From Pseudomonas sp. Q11 (lineage in GTDB: Bacteria > Pseudomonadota > Gammaproteobacteria > Pseudomonadales > Pseudomonadaceae): a DNA stretch of 64,000 bases. A program made the translations under genes and the position numbers. A model generated the notes under the pieces. That model had not been told where the DNA came from, searched no databases, and saw only the letters and a program-made list of their open reading frames with translations. The DNA lies in NCBI RefSeq assembly GCF_024494355.1, contig NZ_JAKNQY010000026.1, positions 1-64,000 on the forward strand, given 5' to 3'. This document shows positions 8,354 through 16,748 of this stretch, one piece after another. How positions within the stretch are numbered: the stretch's first letter is position 1; every line of letters begins with the position of its first letter.

Positions 8354-9079
8354 TCAACGCTGGATATGCAGCTCAACCCGACGGTTCTGCGCCCGCCCTT
8401 CATCGGTCTCATTGTCGGCCACCGGTTCGCTTTCACCCTTGCCCTCACTGGTGAGTTTGTCCGGTGCAAGCCCCTGACTGAGCAGATACTCCACCACGCT
8501 GCTTGCGCGACGCTCGGACAGCCCCTGGTTGTAGGCATCAGTGCCGACGCTGTCGGTGTGCCCCACCACGCGGATACTGGCGACATTGGCATGACTCAAT
8601 TTGCTCATCAGCCCATCGAGTTGGCTTCGCGCGTCTTGAGTGAGATCGGATTTATCGAAGTCGAACAGCACCTTGCCGGCATCGTTGAGGGTGATCACTT
8701 CAGTGGCCGGTGCCTGAGGCTCAACCGGAGGGGCGCTGGCCGGGTATTGCGGCAACGGGCAGCCGTGATGTTCAACCGGAGTATTGGCCGGCGTGTCGGG
8801 ACAACGGTCACGGCGGTCGAACACGCCGTCATCGTCCTCGTCGCCATCCTGGGCGTAGCAGATCAGGCCGCCGGTCAGCAGGCCCAATGCAGCACCGCCC
8901 GCCGCCCAACCGCTGCTTTCGAGGGCCCCCAGGCCGCCGCCAACCAGACCGCCGATCAAGCTACAGACTGGCCAGGTGCGTTGATTAAGAGGGGCGCCGC
9001 CGTCGCTGTGAGTGGCACAACCTGACAACAGACTGCCCGCCAGCAGTACCGGTAAGGCGGCCTTGAGTAGAACGTTCAT
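8354..9079 (-). CDS. OmpA-family lipoprotein with TSP3 calcium-binding repeat
   Basis: This 241-residue protein carries a lipoprotein signal (MNVLLKAALPVLLAGSLLSG, Cys21). A glycine-rich hydrophobic hairpin follows (GLVGGGLGALESSGWAAGGA), then an Asp-rich thrombospondin type-3 segment (DGDEDDDGVFDRRDRCPDTP) that should bind calcium, and a C-terminal OmpA domain (VLFDFDKSDL; VVGHTDSVGTDAYNQGLSER; NRRVELHI) that binds peptidoglycan. The architecture is that of OprF-like lipoproteins linking outer membrane and wall. The next gene downstream in the window (9170-9865) is a close paralogue in the same orientation and order. Confidence 0.9.
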   Translation of the reverse strand: MNVLLKAALPVLLAGSLLSGCATHSDGGAPLNQRTWPVCSLIGGLVGGGLGALESSGWAAGGAALGLLTGGLICYAQDGDEDDDGVFDRRDRCPDTPANTPVEHHGCPLPQYPASAPPVEPQAPATEVITLNDAGKVLFDFDKSDLTQDARSQLDGLMSKLSHANVASIRVVGHTDSVGTDAYNQGLSERRASSVVEYLLSQGLAPDKLTSEGKGESEPVADNETDEGRAQNRRVELHIQR

Positions 9080-9169
9080 GGTGAATGCTCCTGTGTTACC
9101 GGCCCATACCGGTCACACAGGAGTAAAGACCCGCATCCGCGACTGTACAAGCCGCGACGCACGGGGGCT

Positions 9170-9865
9170 TCAGCGATTTATCTTGATTTCCGTACGACGG
9201 TTCATGGCCCGGCCATCGGCGGTGCTGTTGTCCGCCACCGGCTGGCTCTCACCGGCACCCTCCACCGAAACGAAGCTGGCACGGGGCACGCCGCTCTCGA
9301 CCAGGTATTGCACCACCGAGTTGGCCCGCTGATCAGACAGGCGCTGGTTATAGGCATCGCTGCCAACGCTGTCGGTGTGGCCGGTGACACGCAGTTGCGC
9401 GGTGGACGTTTCCTGTTTCAGCCGGGTCGCAATCGTACTCAGGACCTCCCTGTCTGCAGCCGTCAGGGTGGCCTTGTCGAATTCGAAATGCACGTCACGG
9501 ATCACAATGGTCTCTTCCTGGACCACCACGACTTCTTCAACCATCGGCGCCGGTGCCGGTGGCGGGCAGCCGTCGGCATCGACCTGCACGCCCTTAGGTG
9601 TGCCCGGGCACTTGTCGCGGCTGTCCGGCACGCCATCGCCATCTTCATCGCCATCGCCATGCACCCAGCAATACGCCGCTGCCATGGTGCCGACGAATAA
9701 CGCACCGCCGCCAGCCCAGGAGGTGCTTTCGATGGCGCCCAATCCAGCGCCCGTCACGCCACCGACCGCCGCGCAGGTGGGCCAGTCGGTTTTCTGCAAA
9801 CCTGCGCAACCAGTTAACACACCGGTCAGCAGAACCAAGGGTAACGCTGTGCGAACTATGCTCAT
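9170..9865 (-). CDS. OmpA-family lipoprotein with TSP3 repeat (paralogue of 8354-9079)
   Basis: This 231-residue protein has a lipoprotein signal (MSIVRTALPLVLLTGVLTG, lipidated Cys next), a glycine-rich hairpin (GGVTGAGLGAIESTSWAGGG), the TSP3 stretch (DGDEDGDGVPDSRDKCPGTP) and an OmpA domain (VHFEFDKATL; VTGHTDSVGSDAYNQRLSDQ; NRRTEIKINR). The ATG at 9865 has AAGGAGA about 8 bases upstream; the long open frame to 10168 is non-coding. It is the upstream member of a tandem pair 91 bases apart that arose by duplication. Its role is cell-wall anchoring of the outer membrane. Confidence 0.9.
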   Translation of the reverse strand: MSIVRTALPLVLLTGVLTGCAGLQKTDWPTCAAVGGVTGAGLGAIESTSWAGGGALFVGTMAAAYCWVHGDGDEDGDGVPDSRDKCPGTPKGVQVDADGCPPPAPAPMVEEVVVVQEETIVIRDVHFEFDKATLTAADREVLSTIATRLKQETSTAQLRVTGHTDSVGSDAYNQRLSDQRANSVVQYLVESGVPRASFVSVEGAGESQPVADNSTADGRAMNRRTEIKINR

Positions 9866-10059
9866 TGGGTTTTCTCCTTGAGGGATCGGCTTTTTGCGCC
9901 GATTCAGGGGAGTAAAGACCCGACTCCGCTTCCGCGCCAGCATCACGCTATCGCGGTTTTTGCTCCATATTTGCCGTAGATCGATACGTTTAAGCACAAA
10001 CCGCTCTAGGCCATGGGATCCGCGCAGGCTATCGTGGCGGCTCTGACTGAGGAACTTAG

Positions 10060-10557
10060 ATGACCGTTGCCATTTCTTCTCGTACGCCCCAGCAAGCCCT
10101 GGCTGCCGTGCTGGACCGCTACGCCCCGCAAAAACTGCTGTTGATCGGTGCCAGCAGCTTTCCTGCACTTGAGGCGTTCCAGCAGGCGCACCCCGATACC
10201 GACGTGGTCCACGCCGCGCCAGGTTCCCTACCGGCGGACGTGGCAGCGCGGCGTTTTGACCTGGCCCTGGCGCTTGATTGCCTGGAGCATTTGCCCAAAC
10301 GCGACGGTCTGAACCTGTTGGGTGGCATCCGCAATCTCAACGCCAGCCGTATCGCCGTGCTGGCGGATCTCAACGCCTGCGGCTGGCAAGAGACAGACTT
10401 CTTTTCCCTGGCCCTGCAGGCCAGCGAACGATTCCAGCGCGAGGAGCAAGTGCTGACCCTGTTTACCTACGATCTGCTTGAATACAAACAAGTCCCTGAC
10501 TGGCTCAACTCACGCTTTTGGGCCAACCCGGAAAACTTTGGAAAATACTGGTGGTAG
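10060..10557 (+). CDS. DUF6231-family protein of unknown function
   Basis: This is a 165-residue soluble protein. The alternating strand/helix pattern (LLLIGASSFPALEAF; FDLALALDCLEHLPKRDG; ASRIAVLADLNACGW) looks like a Rossmann/methyltransferase-type fold, and LDCLEHLP resembles the post-motif II region of class I methyltransferases, but no SAM-binding GxGxG is present. I recall this Pseudomonas family as DUF6231. It ends two bases before the YchJ gene, suggesting a transcription unit with the following SEC-C genes. Confidence 0.7.
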   Translation: MTVAISSRTPQQALAAVLDRYAPQKLLLIGASSFPALEAFQQAHPDTDVVHAAPGSLPADVAARRFDLALALDCLEHLPKRDGLNLLGGIRNLNASRIAVLADLNACGWQETDFFSLALQASERFQREEQVLTLFTYDLLEYKQVPDWLNSRFWANPENFGKYWW

Positions 10558-10559
10558 CC

Positions 10560-11048
10560 GTGAACACAAGCATGCACACAACCATTTGCCCGTGCGGCAG
10601 TGGCAACCCTTTGGAGGCCTGCTGCGGCCATTACCACGAAGGGCACCCGGCGCCCTGCGCCGAAGCCTTGATGCGTTCGCGTTACAGCGCCTACGTGCTG
10701 GGACTGGTGGACTATCTGGTGGCCACGACCTTGCCCGCCCAGCAGGACGGCCTGGATCGTCAATCCATCAGCGATTGGAGCGCCAAAAGCACCTGGCTGG
10801 GGCTGGAGGTGGAAAGCAGCGAAGTGTTCGGTGGCCAGCCGGAACACGCCTTTGTCACCTTCACCGCACGCTGGCACGACGGCCAGGGGGAACACAGCCA
10901 CCGCGAACAGTCATCCTTCGTGCAGAACGGCGCCCGCTGGTACTTCATCGACCCGACGGTGCCGGTCAAGGCCGGACGCAACGACAGTTGCCCGTGCGGC
11001 AGTGGGTACAAATTCAAGAAATGCTGTGCCAGTTACTTCAATCGCTGA
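10560..11048 (+). CDS. YchJ-family protein with two SEC-C zinc motifs
   Basis: This protein of about 162 residues has a SEC-C motif at each end: CPCGSGNPLEACCGHY near the start and CPCGSGYKFKKCC at the C-terminus. Between them lies the conserved YchJ/NTF2-like domain (ALMRSRYSAYVLGLVDYLVA; FTARWHDGQGEHSHREQSSF). SEC-C motifs bind zinc and contact SecB or ribosomes in SecA; the YchJ function is unknown. The start is either GTG 10560 (GGTGG just upstream) or ATG 10572. It directly follows the DUF6231 gene. Confidence 0.85.
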   Translation: MNTSMHTTICPCGSGNPLEACCGHYHEGHPAPCAEALMRSRYSAYVLGLVDYLVATTLPAQQDGLDRQSISDWSAKSTWLGLEVESSEVFGGQPEHAFVTFTARWHDGQGEHSHREQSSFVQNGARWYFIDPTVPVKAGRNDSCPCGSGYKFKKCCASYFNR

Positions 11049-11116
11049 TCTGGCAACCGTCTGACGCCACTCCGTTTGCCGGCGGGCTAGACGGGTCATA
11101 AACCAGAGGCACGGAC

Positions 11117-11602
11117 ATGAGCTACCCATCCCCTTTGCTGCGCATGACTTGCCTGCTGCTGTTCGTCGGGCTTGGCAGCTGTGTGTCCTGGCGAGGTGAC
11201 GAGGCTCCCGAACCGCAGGTGCATCTGGTCAAGGTCGAGGTGGTGCGGGCCCGTCTGGTGGAACAGCGGTTCATGCTGCACTTTCGCGTGGACAACCCCG
11301 GCGACAGCGACCTGACCGTGCGCGGCCTGACCTACCGCATCCATCTGGGTGACCTGCTGCTGAGTGAAGGCGAGCATGAACACTGGTTCACGGTGCGCCC
11401 CAAGCGTAGCGGCTACTTCAAGGTGCCGATTCGCACCAACCTGTGGCCGCAGGTGCGCAAGCTGGTGAAAATGCTCGAGAAACCTCGCCAGCAGATCCCC
11501 TATCGCCTGGAAGGTGAGCTGGAAACCGGTTTATTCATCGCTCACTACGTGCACCTGAGGCGCAATGGCGTGATAATCGCCGCCGATTTTATTGCGGAGT
11601 AA
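11117..11602 (+). CDS. LEA type 2 (WHy-domain) lipoprotein
   Basis: This 161-residue protein starts with a lipoprotein signal (LLLFVGLGSC) and contains a single immunoglobulin-like beta sandwich of the LEA-14/'water stress and hypersensitive response' family (RFMLHFRVDNPGDSDLTVRG, LTYRIHLGDLLLSEG). Such periplasmic bacterial WHy proteins are linked to desiccation tolerance; the role here is inferred. GAGG is upstream of the ATG. Five bases separate it from the His-rich SEC-C gene, so the two are probably translated from one mRNA. Confidence 0.85.
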   Translation: MSYPSPLLRMTCLLLFVGLGSCVSWRGDEAPEPQVHLVKVEVVRARLVEQRFMLHFRVDNPGDSDLTVRGLTYRIHLGDLLLSEGEHEHWFTVRPKRSGYFKVPIRTNLWPQVRKLVKMLEKPRQQIPYRLEGELETGLFIAHYVHLRRNGVIIAADFIAE

Positions 11603-11607
11603 CCCCG

Positions 11608-11811
11608 ATGACCCAGCAACCCCACGTTCATGGCCCTGACTGCAACCACGAGCATGACCATCACCACGATCATGATCACGGCCATGTCCATGGCCCGAAC
11701 TGCGGCCACGCCCACCAGGAACCGGTGCGCAACACCCTGAAGGATGTCGGCCGCAACGACCCTTGCCCGTGCGGCAATGGCAAGAAATTCAAGAAGTGCC
11801 ACGGGGCTTGA
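11608..11811 (+). CDS. Small His-rich SEC-C protein
   Basis: This is a 67-residue protein. The N-terminal 40 residues are a metal-binding His/Asp run (HEHDHHHDHDHGHVHGPNCG with flanking Cys) and the C-terminus is a SEC-C motif (CPCGNGKKFKKCHG). GGAG precedes the ATG by about 8 bases. The composition points to binding of zinc, nickel or copper. It ends a row of genes of which two, this and the YchJ gene, carry SEC-C zinc fingers. Its function is unknown. Confidence 0.85.
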   Translation: MTQQPHVHGPDCNHEHDHHHDHDHGHVHGPNCGHAHQEPVRNTLKDVGRNDPCPCGNGKKFKKCHGA

Positions 11812-11850
11812 TGGTCCGGGCGAAAATTATCTTCGCCTGTTGAATCGTCC

Positions 11851-12007
11851 TCGCCAGCAGGCTCGCTCCCACAGGGATTTGGGGTGCAGGGAAACCGGAA
11901 CCACCACAAGACCGCTGTGGGAGCAAAGCTTGCTCGCGATGACCGAGGCACATTCAAAATTGATGCAAGCTGACCCACCGCTATCGCGAGCAAGCTTTGC
12001 TCCCACA
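11851..12007. repeat. REP cluster, three elements
   Basis: This contains a degenerate AGCAGGCTCGCTCCCACAG half (11851-11874), then GTGGGAGCAAAGCTTGCTCG at 11917-11940 facing its complement at 11992-12007 and the bases before it. The central AAGCTT is a variant of the GAGCCTG REP core. Confidence 0.85.
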
Positions 12008-12076
12008 GAAGAAGTATGGGTGGCCGGAAAATCGAAGGCTAAATAAACCATCCAAGACAGTTGCCCCCACGGTTAA

Positions 12077-12670
12077 TCAATCGGCCTCGAGGATCTGCTT
12101 CACACTGACCACCGTCGCATACTCACCATGCAAGTTGCCCAGCGACATGGCATGCACCTCTTCAGCCGAACGGGCATGGCCGAAATAGTCAGCCTTGTCG
12201 AACGTAAAACACGCGTCTTCGGCCACCCAGGTATCGAATCCAAGATTGCCGGCCGTACGCGCCGTGGACTCCACCGAGTTGTTCGTCGCCACGCCCACGA
12301 TCAGCAACTGCCCAATCCCCGCTAGACGCAGGTCTGCCTCCAGGCGCGTGCCGCAGAACGCATCCGGCACCTGCTTTTGAACCAGCCATTCTGCAGCCAG
12401 CGGCTCGAACCGCCGCTGAACCTCCACACCCGATTGCCCAGGCCAGAACACCGAATCCGGCGAGCGGGACAGGTGGTGGACATGAATCACCGGCCGTGCC
12501 GATTGTCGCCAAAAACCGAGCAACTGGAGCATGCGCTGCTCCGCATCGGGGTTGTTGCGAGGGCCTAGCCTGGGGTGGAGGATGCCTTTTTGTTGATCGA
12601 TCAGAATCAGCGCTGCGTTTTCCTGTAGCTGCATGCCGGTTTTCTCGTGCGCGGTCATTGAATTTTCCAC
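12077..12670 (-). CDS. Isochorismatase-fold protein lacking the catalytic cysteine
   Basis: This 197-residue protein belongs to the cysteine hydrolase/isochorismatase superfamily. It keeps the catalytic Asp (LILIDQQKG, D25) and Lys (VQKQVPDAF, K99) and the cis-peptide region (GVATNNSVESTAR), but the nucleophilic Cys expected before the Val is Ser132. It may be a non-classical hydrolase or a binding protein; some family members such as E. coli YecD also lack this Cys (recalled). The start is GTG 12670 with AGAGGTG 8 bases upstream, or ATG 12658. It is divergent from the GST remnant. Confidence 0.8.
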   Translation of the reverse strand: MENSMTAHEKTGMQLQENAALILIDQQKGILHPRLGPRNNPDAEQRMLQLLGFWRQSARPVIHVHHLSRSPDSVFWPGQSGVEVQRRFEPLAAEWLVQKQVPDAFCGTRLEADLRLAGIGQLLIVGVATNNSVESTARTAGNLGFDTWVAEDACFTFDKADYFGHARSAEEVHAMSLGNLHGEYATVVSVKQILEAD

Positions 12671-12774
12671 ACTTGAGCATCACCTCTTCCTACAGGCAAG
12701 CCTTTCGGCAGTCAGGACGACCTCCTGCCGTCATTTTTTGTCCATCCATCACGCAGTCTTATCTGGAGCCCTCC

Positions 12775-12852
12775 ATGATCGACCTGTATTACTGGACCAC
12801 GCCCAATGGCCACAAAATCTCGTTGTTCCTCGAAGAAGCCGGTCTTCAGAGA
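12775..12852 (+). pseudogene. Remnant of a glutathione S-transferase gene
   Basis: The ATG at 12775 begins a typical N-terminal thioredoxin-fold GST strand and helix (YYWTTPNGHKISLFLEEAGL, 25 matching residues). The match then stops abruptly and the sequence runs into a REP half-element and a stop at 12898-12900. The rest of the ~200-codon gene is absent. A GST gene next to quiP is what I recall in P. aeruginosa, which supports deletion rather than chance. Confidence 0.7.
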
Positions 12853-12866
12853 TCGAGTCGCCTGTT

Positions 12867-12890
12867 TCGCGAGCAAGCTTTGCTCCCACA
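12867..12890. repeat. Solo REP half-element
   Basis: The element TCGCGAGCAAGCTTTGCTCC plus CACA matches the AAGCTT-type REP at 11992-12007. It lies 15 bases after the last recognisable GST codon and appears to mark the deletion joint. Confidence 0.75.
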
Positions 12891-13020
12891 CTGCCGGTGA
12901 GCCTCACAGCAGGCTTTCATCGCCAAATCAACAAATAACCCTTGCCCCCGCTTGCGCGGCCCCCTCCTGCTCACTAACGTAGCGCCTTTATTGGTGCCCC
13001 CCTCCCGCAGGAGCTTTGCC

Positions 13021-15471
13021 ATGGCCTCGCCAGCCTTTATTTTTTCCTTTCCCCGGCTCGGCGTTGCCGCCGCAGTGGCCAGTGTGCTCGGTCTGAGCGG
13101 TTGCCAGACCTGGAACGCTCAGGACACTGTCCCTCCGACCTCCGGTGTGCAACCGCTCAAGGGGCTGGCGCAGAACGTCTCGGTTCGGCGCAATGCCATG
13201 GGCATGCCGCTGATCGAGAGCAACAATTTCCATGACGCCCTGTTCAGCCTCGGCTACGTCCATGCCAGCGACCGCATCAACCAGATGGTGACCCTGCGCC
13301 TGCTGGCTCAGGGTCGTCTGGCGGAAATGTCCGGAGTCGAGCGACTGGACGTCGATCGCTATATGCGTGCGGTCAATCTGAAGAAAAGCGCCGACGAGCT
13401 GTACAAAGCCTCCTCGCCGCGGCTCAAACGCTTCTTCGAAGTCTATGCCCGCGGCGTCAACGCGTATTTGTTCCGTTACCGCGACAAGCTACCGCCGGAT
13501 CTGGCCGCCACCGGCTACAAGCCCGAATACTGGAAACCGCAAGATTCGGCGCTGATGTTTTGCCTGCTCAATTTCAGCCAGTCGGCCAACCTGCCGGAAG
13601 AAATCGCCGCATTGGTACTGGCCCAGACGGTCACCCACGACAAGTTGGCCTGGCTGAGCCCCTCGTACCCGGATGAACAACTGCCGATGGCCGAGGCCGA
13701 CAAGCTGCAGGGCATCCGGCTCAGCGGCCAGGTCCCGGGCCTGAACGAAGTCAGCAGGGCCACCGCTCAGTTGTTCGAACTGAACTTGCTGAATGTCGCG
13801 TCCTCCAGCAACTGGGCCATCGCCCCGCATCGCAGCCGCAATGGCAAGAGCCTGCTGGCCAGCGACAGCCATGGACCGTTGAGCGTGCCGTCATTGTGGG
13901 TCCCCGTGCAGATTCGCGCGCCCAAGTACCAGGCGGCCGGAGTTTCCGTGGCGGGCATCCCGATGATTCTCGCGGGGTTCAACGGCAAAGTGGCCTGGAG
14001 CATGAGCAACGTCTTGGGCGACAACCAGGACCTGTTCCTGGAAAAGATCCGCCGCCAGGGCAATGGCTTGTCCTACGAGGTCAACGGCAAATGGCAGCCG
14101 GTGATGGTGCGCAACGAAACCTACTTCATCAAGGGCCAGAGGCCGATTCGCGAGGCGGTGTTTGAGACCCGCCACGGCCCGCTGCTCAACAGCGTCCAGG
14201 GCTTGGCCATGGCCAACGGTCTTGGCCTGGCCTTGCAGACGCCGAGCTTGAGCGACGACAAAACCCTGGACGCGTTCTTCGATTTGTCCCGGGCGCAGAG
14301 TGTCGAGAAAGCCTCCGACGCCAGCCGTGAAATCCGCGCCATTGCGGTGAACATGATCTTTGCCGACGCCAGCCACATTGGCTGGCAAGTCACCGGGCGC
14401 TATCCGAACCGCCGCGAAGGCGAAGGCCTGTTGCCATCGCCCGGCTGGGAAGGTCGCTACGATTGGGATGGCTACGCCGACCCGATGCTGCACCCCTACG
14501 ATCAGGATCCGGTCCAGGGCTGGCTCGGCGCCGCCAACCAGCGCATCATTCCCGACGGCTACGGCATGCAGCTGTCCAACTCCTGGGGCGCACCGGAGCG
14601 CGGCGAGCGCATGGCCGAGCTGGCCGGGGCAGGCAAGCACGACAGTCGCAGCCTGACTGCCATGCAATATGACCAGACCACGACCTTTGCCGCCAAGCTC
14701 AAGAAAGTCTTCGAAGCCCCGGGCATGGCCCAGCCGCTCAAGCAGGCGATTGAAGCGCTGCCGGTGGCCGACCGGGCCAAGGCTCGCGAGGCTTATACCC
14801 GGCTGATGGCTTTCGATGGCCGGCTCAGCCCAGGTTCCGCCGACGCAGCGATTTATGAACTGTTTCTGCAGGAAAGCATGAAGCAGATCTTCCTCGACGA
14901 ACTTGGCCCGGACAGCAGCCCGGCGTGGAAAGCGCTGTTGGCCAACGGTCAGTTGTCCTACTCGGCTCAGGCCGATCACCTGCTCGGTCGCGAAGACAGC
15001 CCGTTCTGGGATGACGTGCGCACACCGCAGAAGGAAGACAAGTCCGTGATCCTGGCCCGTAGCCTGGCAGCGGCCATCACTGCTGGCGACAGCCAGTTGG
15101 GCGGTGACCACAGGACCTGGCAGTGGGGCAATCTGCATCGCTACCAATGGCAGAACAGCAGCGGCCAAATCGTGCGCGGCCCCTTACCTGCCGGCGGCGA
15201 CGCCACCACGCTCAACAGCTCGGCATCGGCCTGGGGCGAGGATTTCAACACCACTCTGGCGCCAACCATGCGGTTCATCGTCGACTTCGGCCAGCCCGAA
15301 CCGTTGATGATCCAGGGCGGCCCCGGCCAGTCCGGCAACCCCGCCAGCCCGAACTACATCAATGGCATTGATCCGTGGATCAAGGGCCACTATCAGAACC
15401 TGCCGTTGCAGCCGCAGAACTTTGAGCGGGCGTACGGCAAAGCGCGCTTGACCCTGGTGCCCGGTAAATAA
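13021..15471 (+). CDS. quiP: Acylhomoserine-lactone acylase QuiP (penicillin amidase family)
   Basis: This 816-residue Ntn-hydrolase precursor has a lipoprotein-like signal (LGLSGC), an alpha-subunit region, then the autocleavage site. The beta subunit should begin at Ser263 in ASSSNWAIAP, with the SNW motif typical of the family. The N-terminal block GLAQNVSVRRNAMGMPLIES resembles what I recall of P. aeruginosa QuiP, which removes the acyl chain from long-chain AHL signals in the periplasm. The ATG at 13021 follows AGGAG. The frame extends upstream to 12952 but without a ribosome site. The substrate in this strain is inferred from homology. Confidence 0.85.
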   Translation: MASPAFIFSFPRLGVAAAVASVLGLSGCQTWNAQDTVPPTSGVQPLKGLAQNVSVRRNAMGMPLIESNNFHDALFSLGYVHASDRINQMVTLRLLAQGRLAEMSGVERLDVDRYMRAVNLKKSADELYKASSPRLKRFFEVYARGVNAYLFRYRDKLPPDLAATGYKPEYWKPQDSALMFCLLNFSQSANLPEEIAALVLAQTVTHDKLAWLSPSYPDEQLPMAEADKLQGIRLSGQVPGLNEVSRATAQLFELNLLNVASSSNWAIAPHRSRNGKSLLASDSHGPLSVPSLWVPVQIRAPKYQAAGVSVAGIPMILAGFNGKVAWSMSNVLGDNQDLFLEKIRRQGNGLSYEVNGKWQPVMVRNETYFIKGQRPIREAVFETRHGPLLNSVQGLAMANGLGLALQTPSLSDDKTLDAFFDLSRAQSVEKASDASREIRAIAVNMIFADASHIGWQVTGRYPNRREGEGLLPSPGWEGRYDWDGYADPMLHPYDQDPVQGWLGAANQRIIPDGYGMQLSNSWGAPERGERMAELAGAGKHDSRSLTAMQYDQTTTFAAKLKKVFEAPGMAQPLKQAIEALPVADRAKAREAYTRLMAFDGRLSPGSADAAIYELFLQESMKQIFLDELGPDSSPAWKALLANGQLSYSAQADHLLGREDSPFWDDVRTPQKEDKSVILARSLAAAITAGDSQLGGDHRTWQWGNLHRYQWQNSSGQIVRGPLPAGGDATTLNSSASAWGEDFNTTLAPTMRFIVDFGQPEPLMIQGGPGQSGNPASPNYINGIDPWIKGHYQNLPLQPQNFERAYGKARLTLVPGK

Positions 15472-15490
15472 CCGGGTGCTCGCTCCCTCT

Positions 15491-15612
15491 GGGCAGCGTC
15501 CTGTAGGACGCTGCCGAAGGCTGCGATCTTTTGATCTTTCGCTCAGGACTCAATCGGAACGGATAAAGATCGCAGCCTCGTTGCACTCGACAGCTCCTAC
15601 AGGACGCTGCCC
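15491..15612. repeat. Large inverted repeat, GTAGGA...GGCTGCGATCTTTT type
   Basis: GGGCAGCGTCCTGTAGGA at 15491 is matched perfectly (18 bp) by its complement ending at 15612. Inside, AAGGCTGCGATCTTTTGATC pairs with AAAGATCGCAGCCTCG. The same family occurs at 26399-26513 and 47176-47276. It occupies the gap after quiP and could also serve as its transcription terminator. Confidence 0.85.
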
Positions 15613-15722
15613 AGGCGGAGCGTGCAGTCCAGGGCCCTCGGCTCTGGTGCGCAACACAACCCGATAGAACTTCTCCTCCCGCCCCCGCCTCTACCAGACA
15701 AGCCCATCTTCCCGGTGAATGC

Positions 15723-16748
15723 ATGGATCTTGTCATTGCCCGCCCCGAAGGCCTGTACTGCCCGCCCGGAGATTTCTACATCGACCCCTGGCGCCCAGTG
15801 GAACGTTCAGTCATCACCCACGCCCACGGCGATCACGCCCGTGGCGGTAACCAACACTACCTGGCAGCGGCCCCCGGCGAAGGCATCCTGCGTTCGCGAC
15901 TGGACCAGGACATCAATCTGCAAACCCTGGCCTACGGCGACCGTCTGCTACACCACGGCGTAACCTTGAGTTTTCACCCTGCCGGCCACGTACTGGGCTC
16001 GGCCCAGGTGCGGCTGGAATACAAAGGCGAGGTCTGGGTGGCGTCAGGGGACTACAAGGTCGAACCCGACGGCACCTGCGCGCCGTTCGAACCGGTGAAG
16101 TGTCATACGTTCATCACCGAATCCACCTTCGGCCTGCCGATCTACCGCTGGCAGCCTCAGGCGCAAATCTTCGACGAAATCAACCAGTGGTGGCGCGGCA
16201 ACATTGCCGTCGGCCGGGCCAGCGTGCTGTTCTGCTATTCCTTTGGCAAAGCCCAGCGGATTCTCCACGGAATCGACGAGAGCCTGGGACCGATCCTGGC
16301 CCACGGCGCGGTAGAACCACTGAACCGGGTCTACCGCGAAGCCGGGGTCCGTCTGCCAGCGACGATCTATGCCGGCGATATCAAAAAGAACGACCCGATC
16401 ATGAACCAGGCGCTGATCATCGCTCCCCCCTCTGCCGGTGGGAGCACCTGGATGCGCCGTTTCGGTGACTACAGCGACGCCTTTGCCAGCGGCTGGATGC
16501 GCCTGCGTGGCACCCGGCGGCGGCGCGGCGTGGATCGGGGTTTCGTGCTGTCCGACCACGCCGACTGGCCCGGCCTGCTCTGGGCCATCGAACAGACAGG
16601 CGCCGAGCGGGTAATGGTCACCCACGGTTCAGTGGGCGTGCTGGTGCGCCATTTGTGCGAACAAGGCCTGGATGCCCAAGGTTTCACCACCGAATACGGT
16701 GACGATGAAGAAGACTTGGACAGCGCCACTGGCGAGGACGCGTCATGA
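15723..16748 (+). CDS. Ligase-associated DNA exonuclease (metallo-beta-lactamase fold)
   Basis: This 341-residue protein has the beta-CASP/MBL metal motif HAHGDH (residues ~29-34), a second His motif (HPAGHVLGSAQV), a SDHADW motif near residue 278 and a late THG. This is the exonuclease of the four-gene 'ligase-associated' DNA repair set, related to SNM1/Artemis nucleases. Its stop overlaps the ligase start by 4 bases (ATGA), so the two genes are translationally coupled. The partner helicase and phosphoesterase lie 8 kb downstream rather than adjacent. Confidence 0.92.
   Translation: MDLVIARPEGLYCPPGDFYIDPWRPVERSVITHAHGDHARGGNQHYLAAAPGEGILRSRLDQDINLQTLAYGDRLLHHGVTLSFHPAGHVLGSAQVRLEYKGEVWVASGDYKVEPDGTCAPFEPVKCHTFITESTFGLPIYRWQPQAQIFDEINQWWRGNIAVGRASVLFCYSFGKAQRILHGIDESLGPILAHGAVEPLNRVYREAGVRLPATIYAGDIKKNDPIMNQALIIAPPSAGGSTWMRRFGDYSDAFASGWMRLRGTRRRRGVDRGFVLSDHADWPGLLWAIEQTGAERVMVTHGSVGVLVRHLCEQGLDAQGFTTEYGDDEEDLDSATGEDAS

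Noticed and set aside
8013..8357. Minus-strand frame of 114 codons upstream of the DUF1145 gene
   Set aside because: Different frame from the convincing DUF1145 protein and no recognisable features.
12706..12739. CGGCAG...CTGCCG hairpin followed by six T upstream of the GST remnant
   Set aside because: Resembles a plus-strand terminator but no plus-strand gene precedes it within reach; imperfect inner pairing.
13891..15168. Long open frame of 425 codons on the minus strand within quiP
   Set aside because: Shadow of high-GC codon bias opposite the recognised acylase; no family features or ribosome site.
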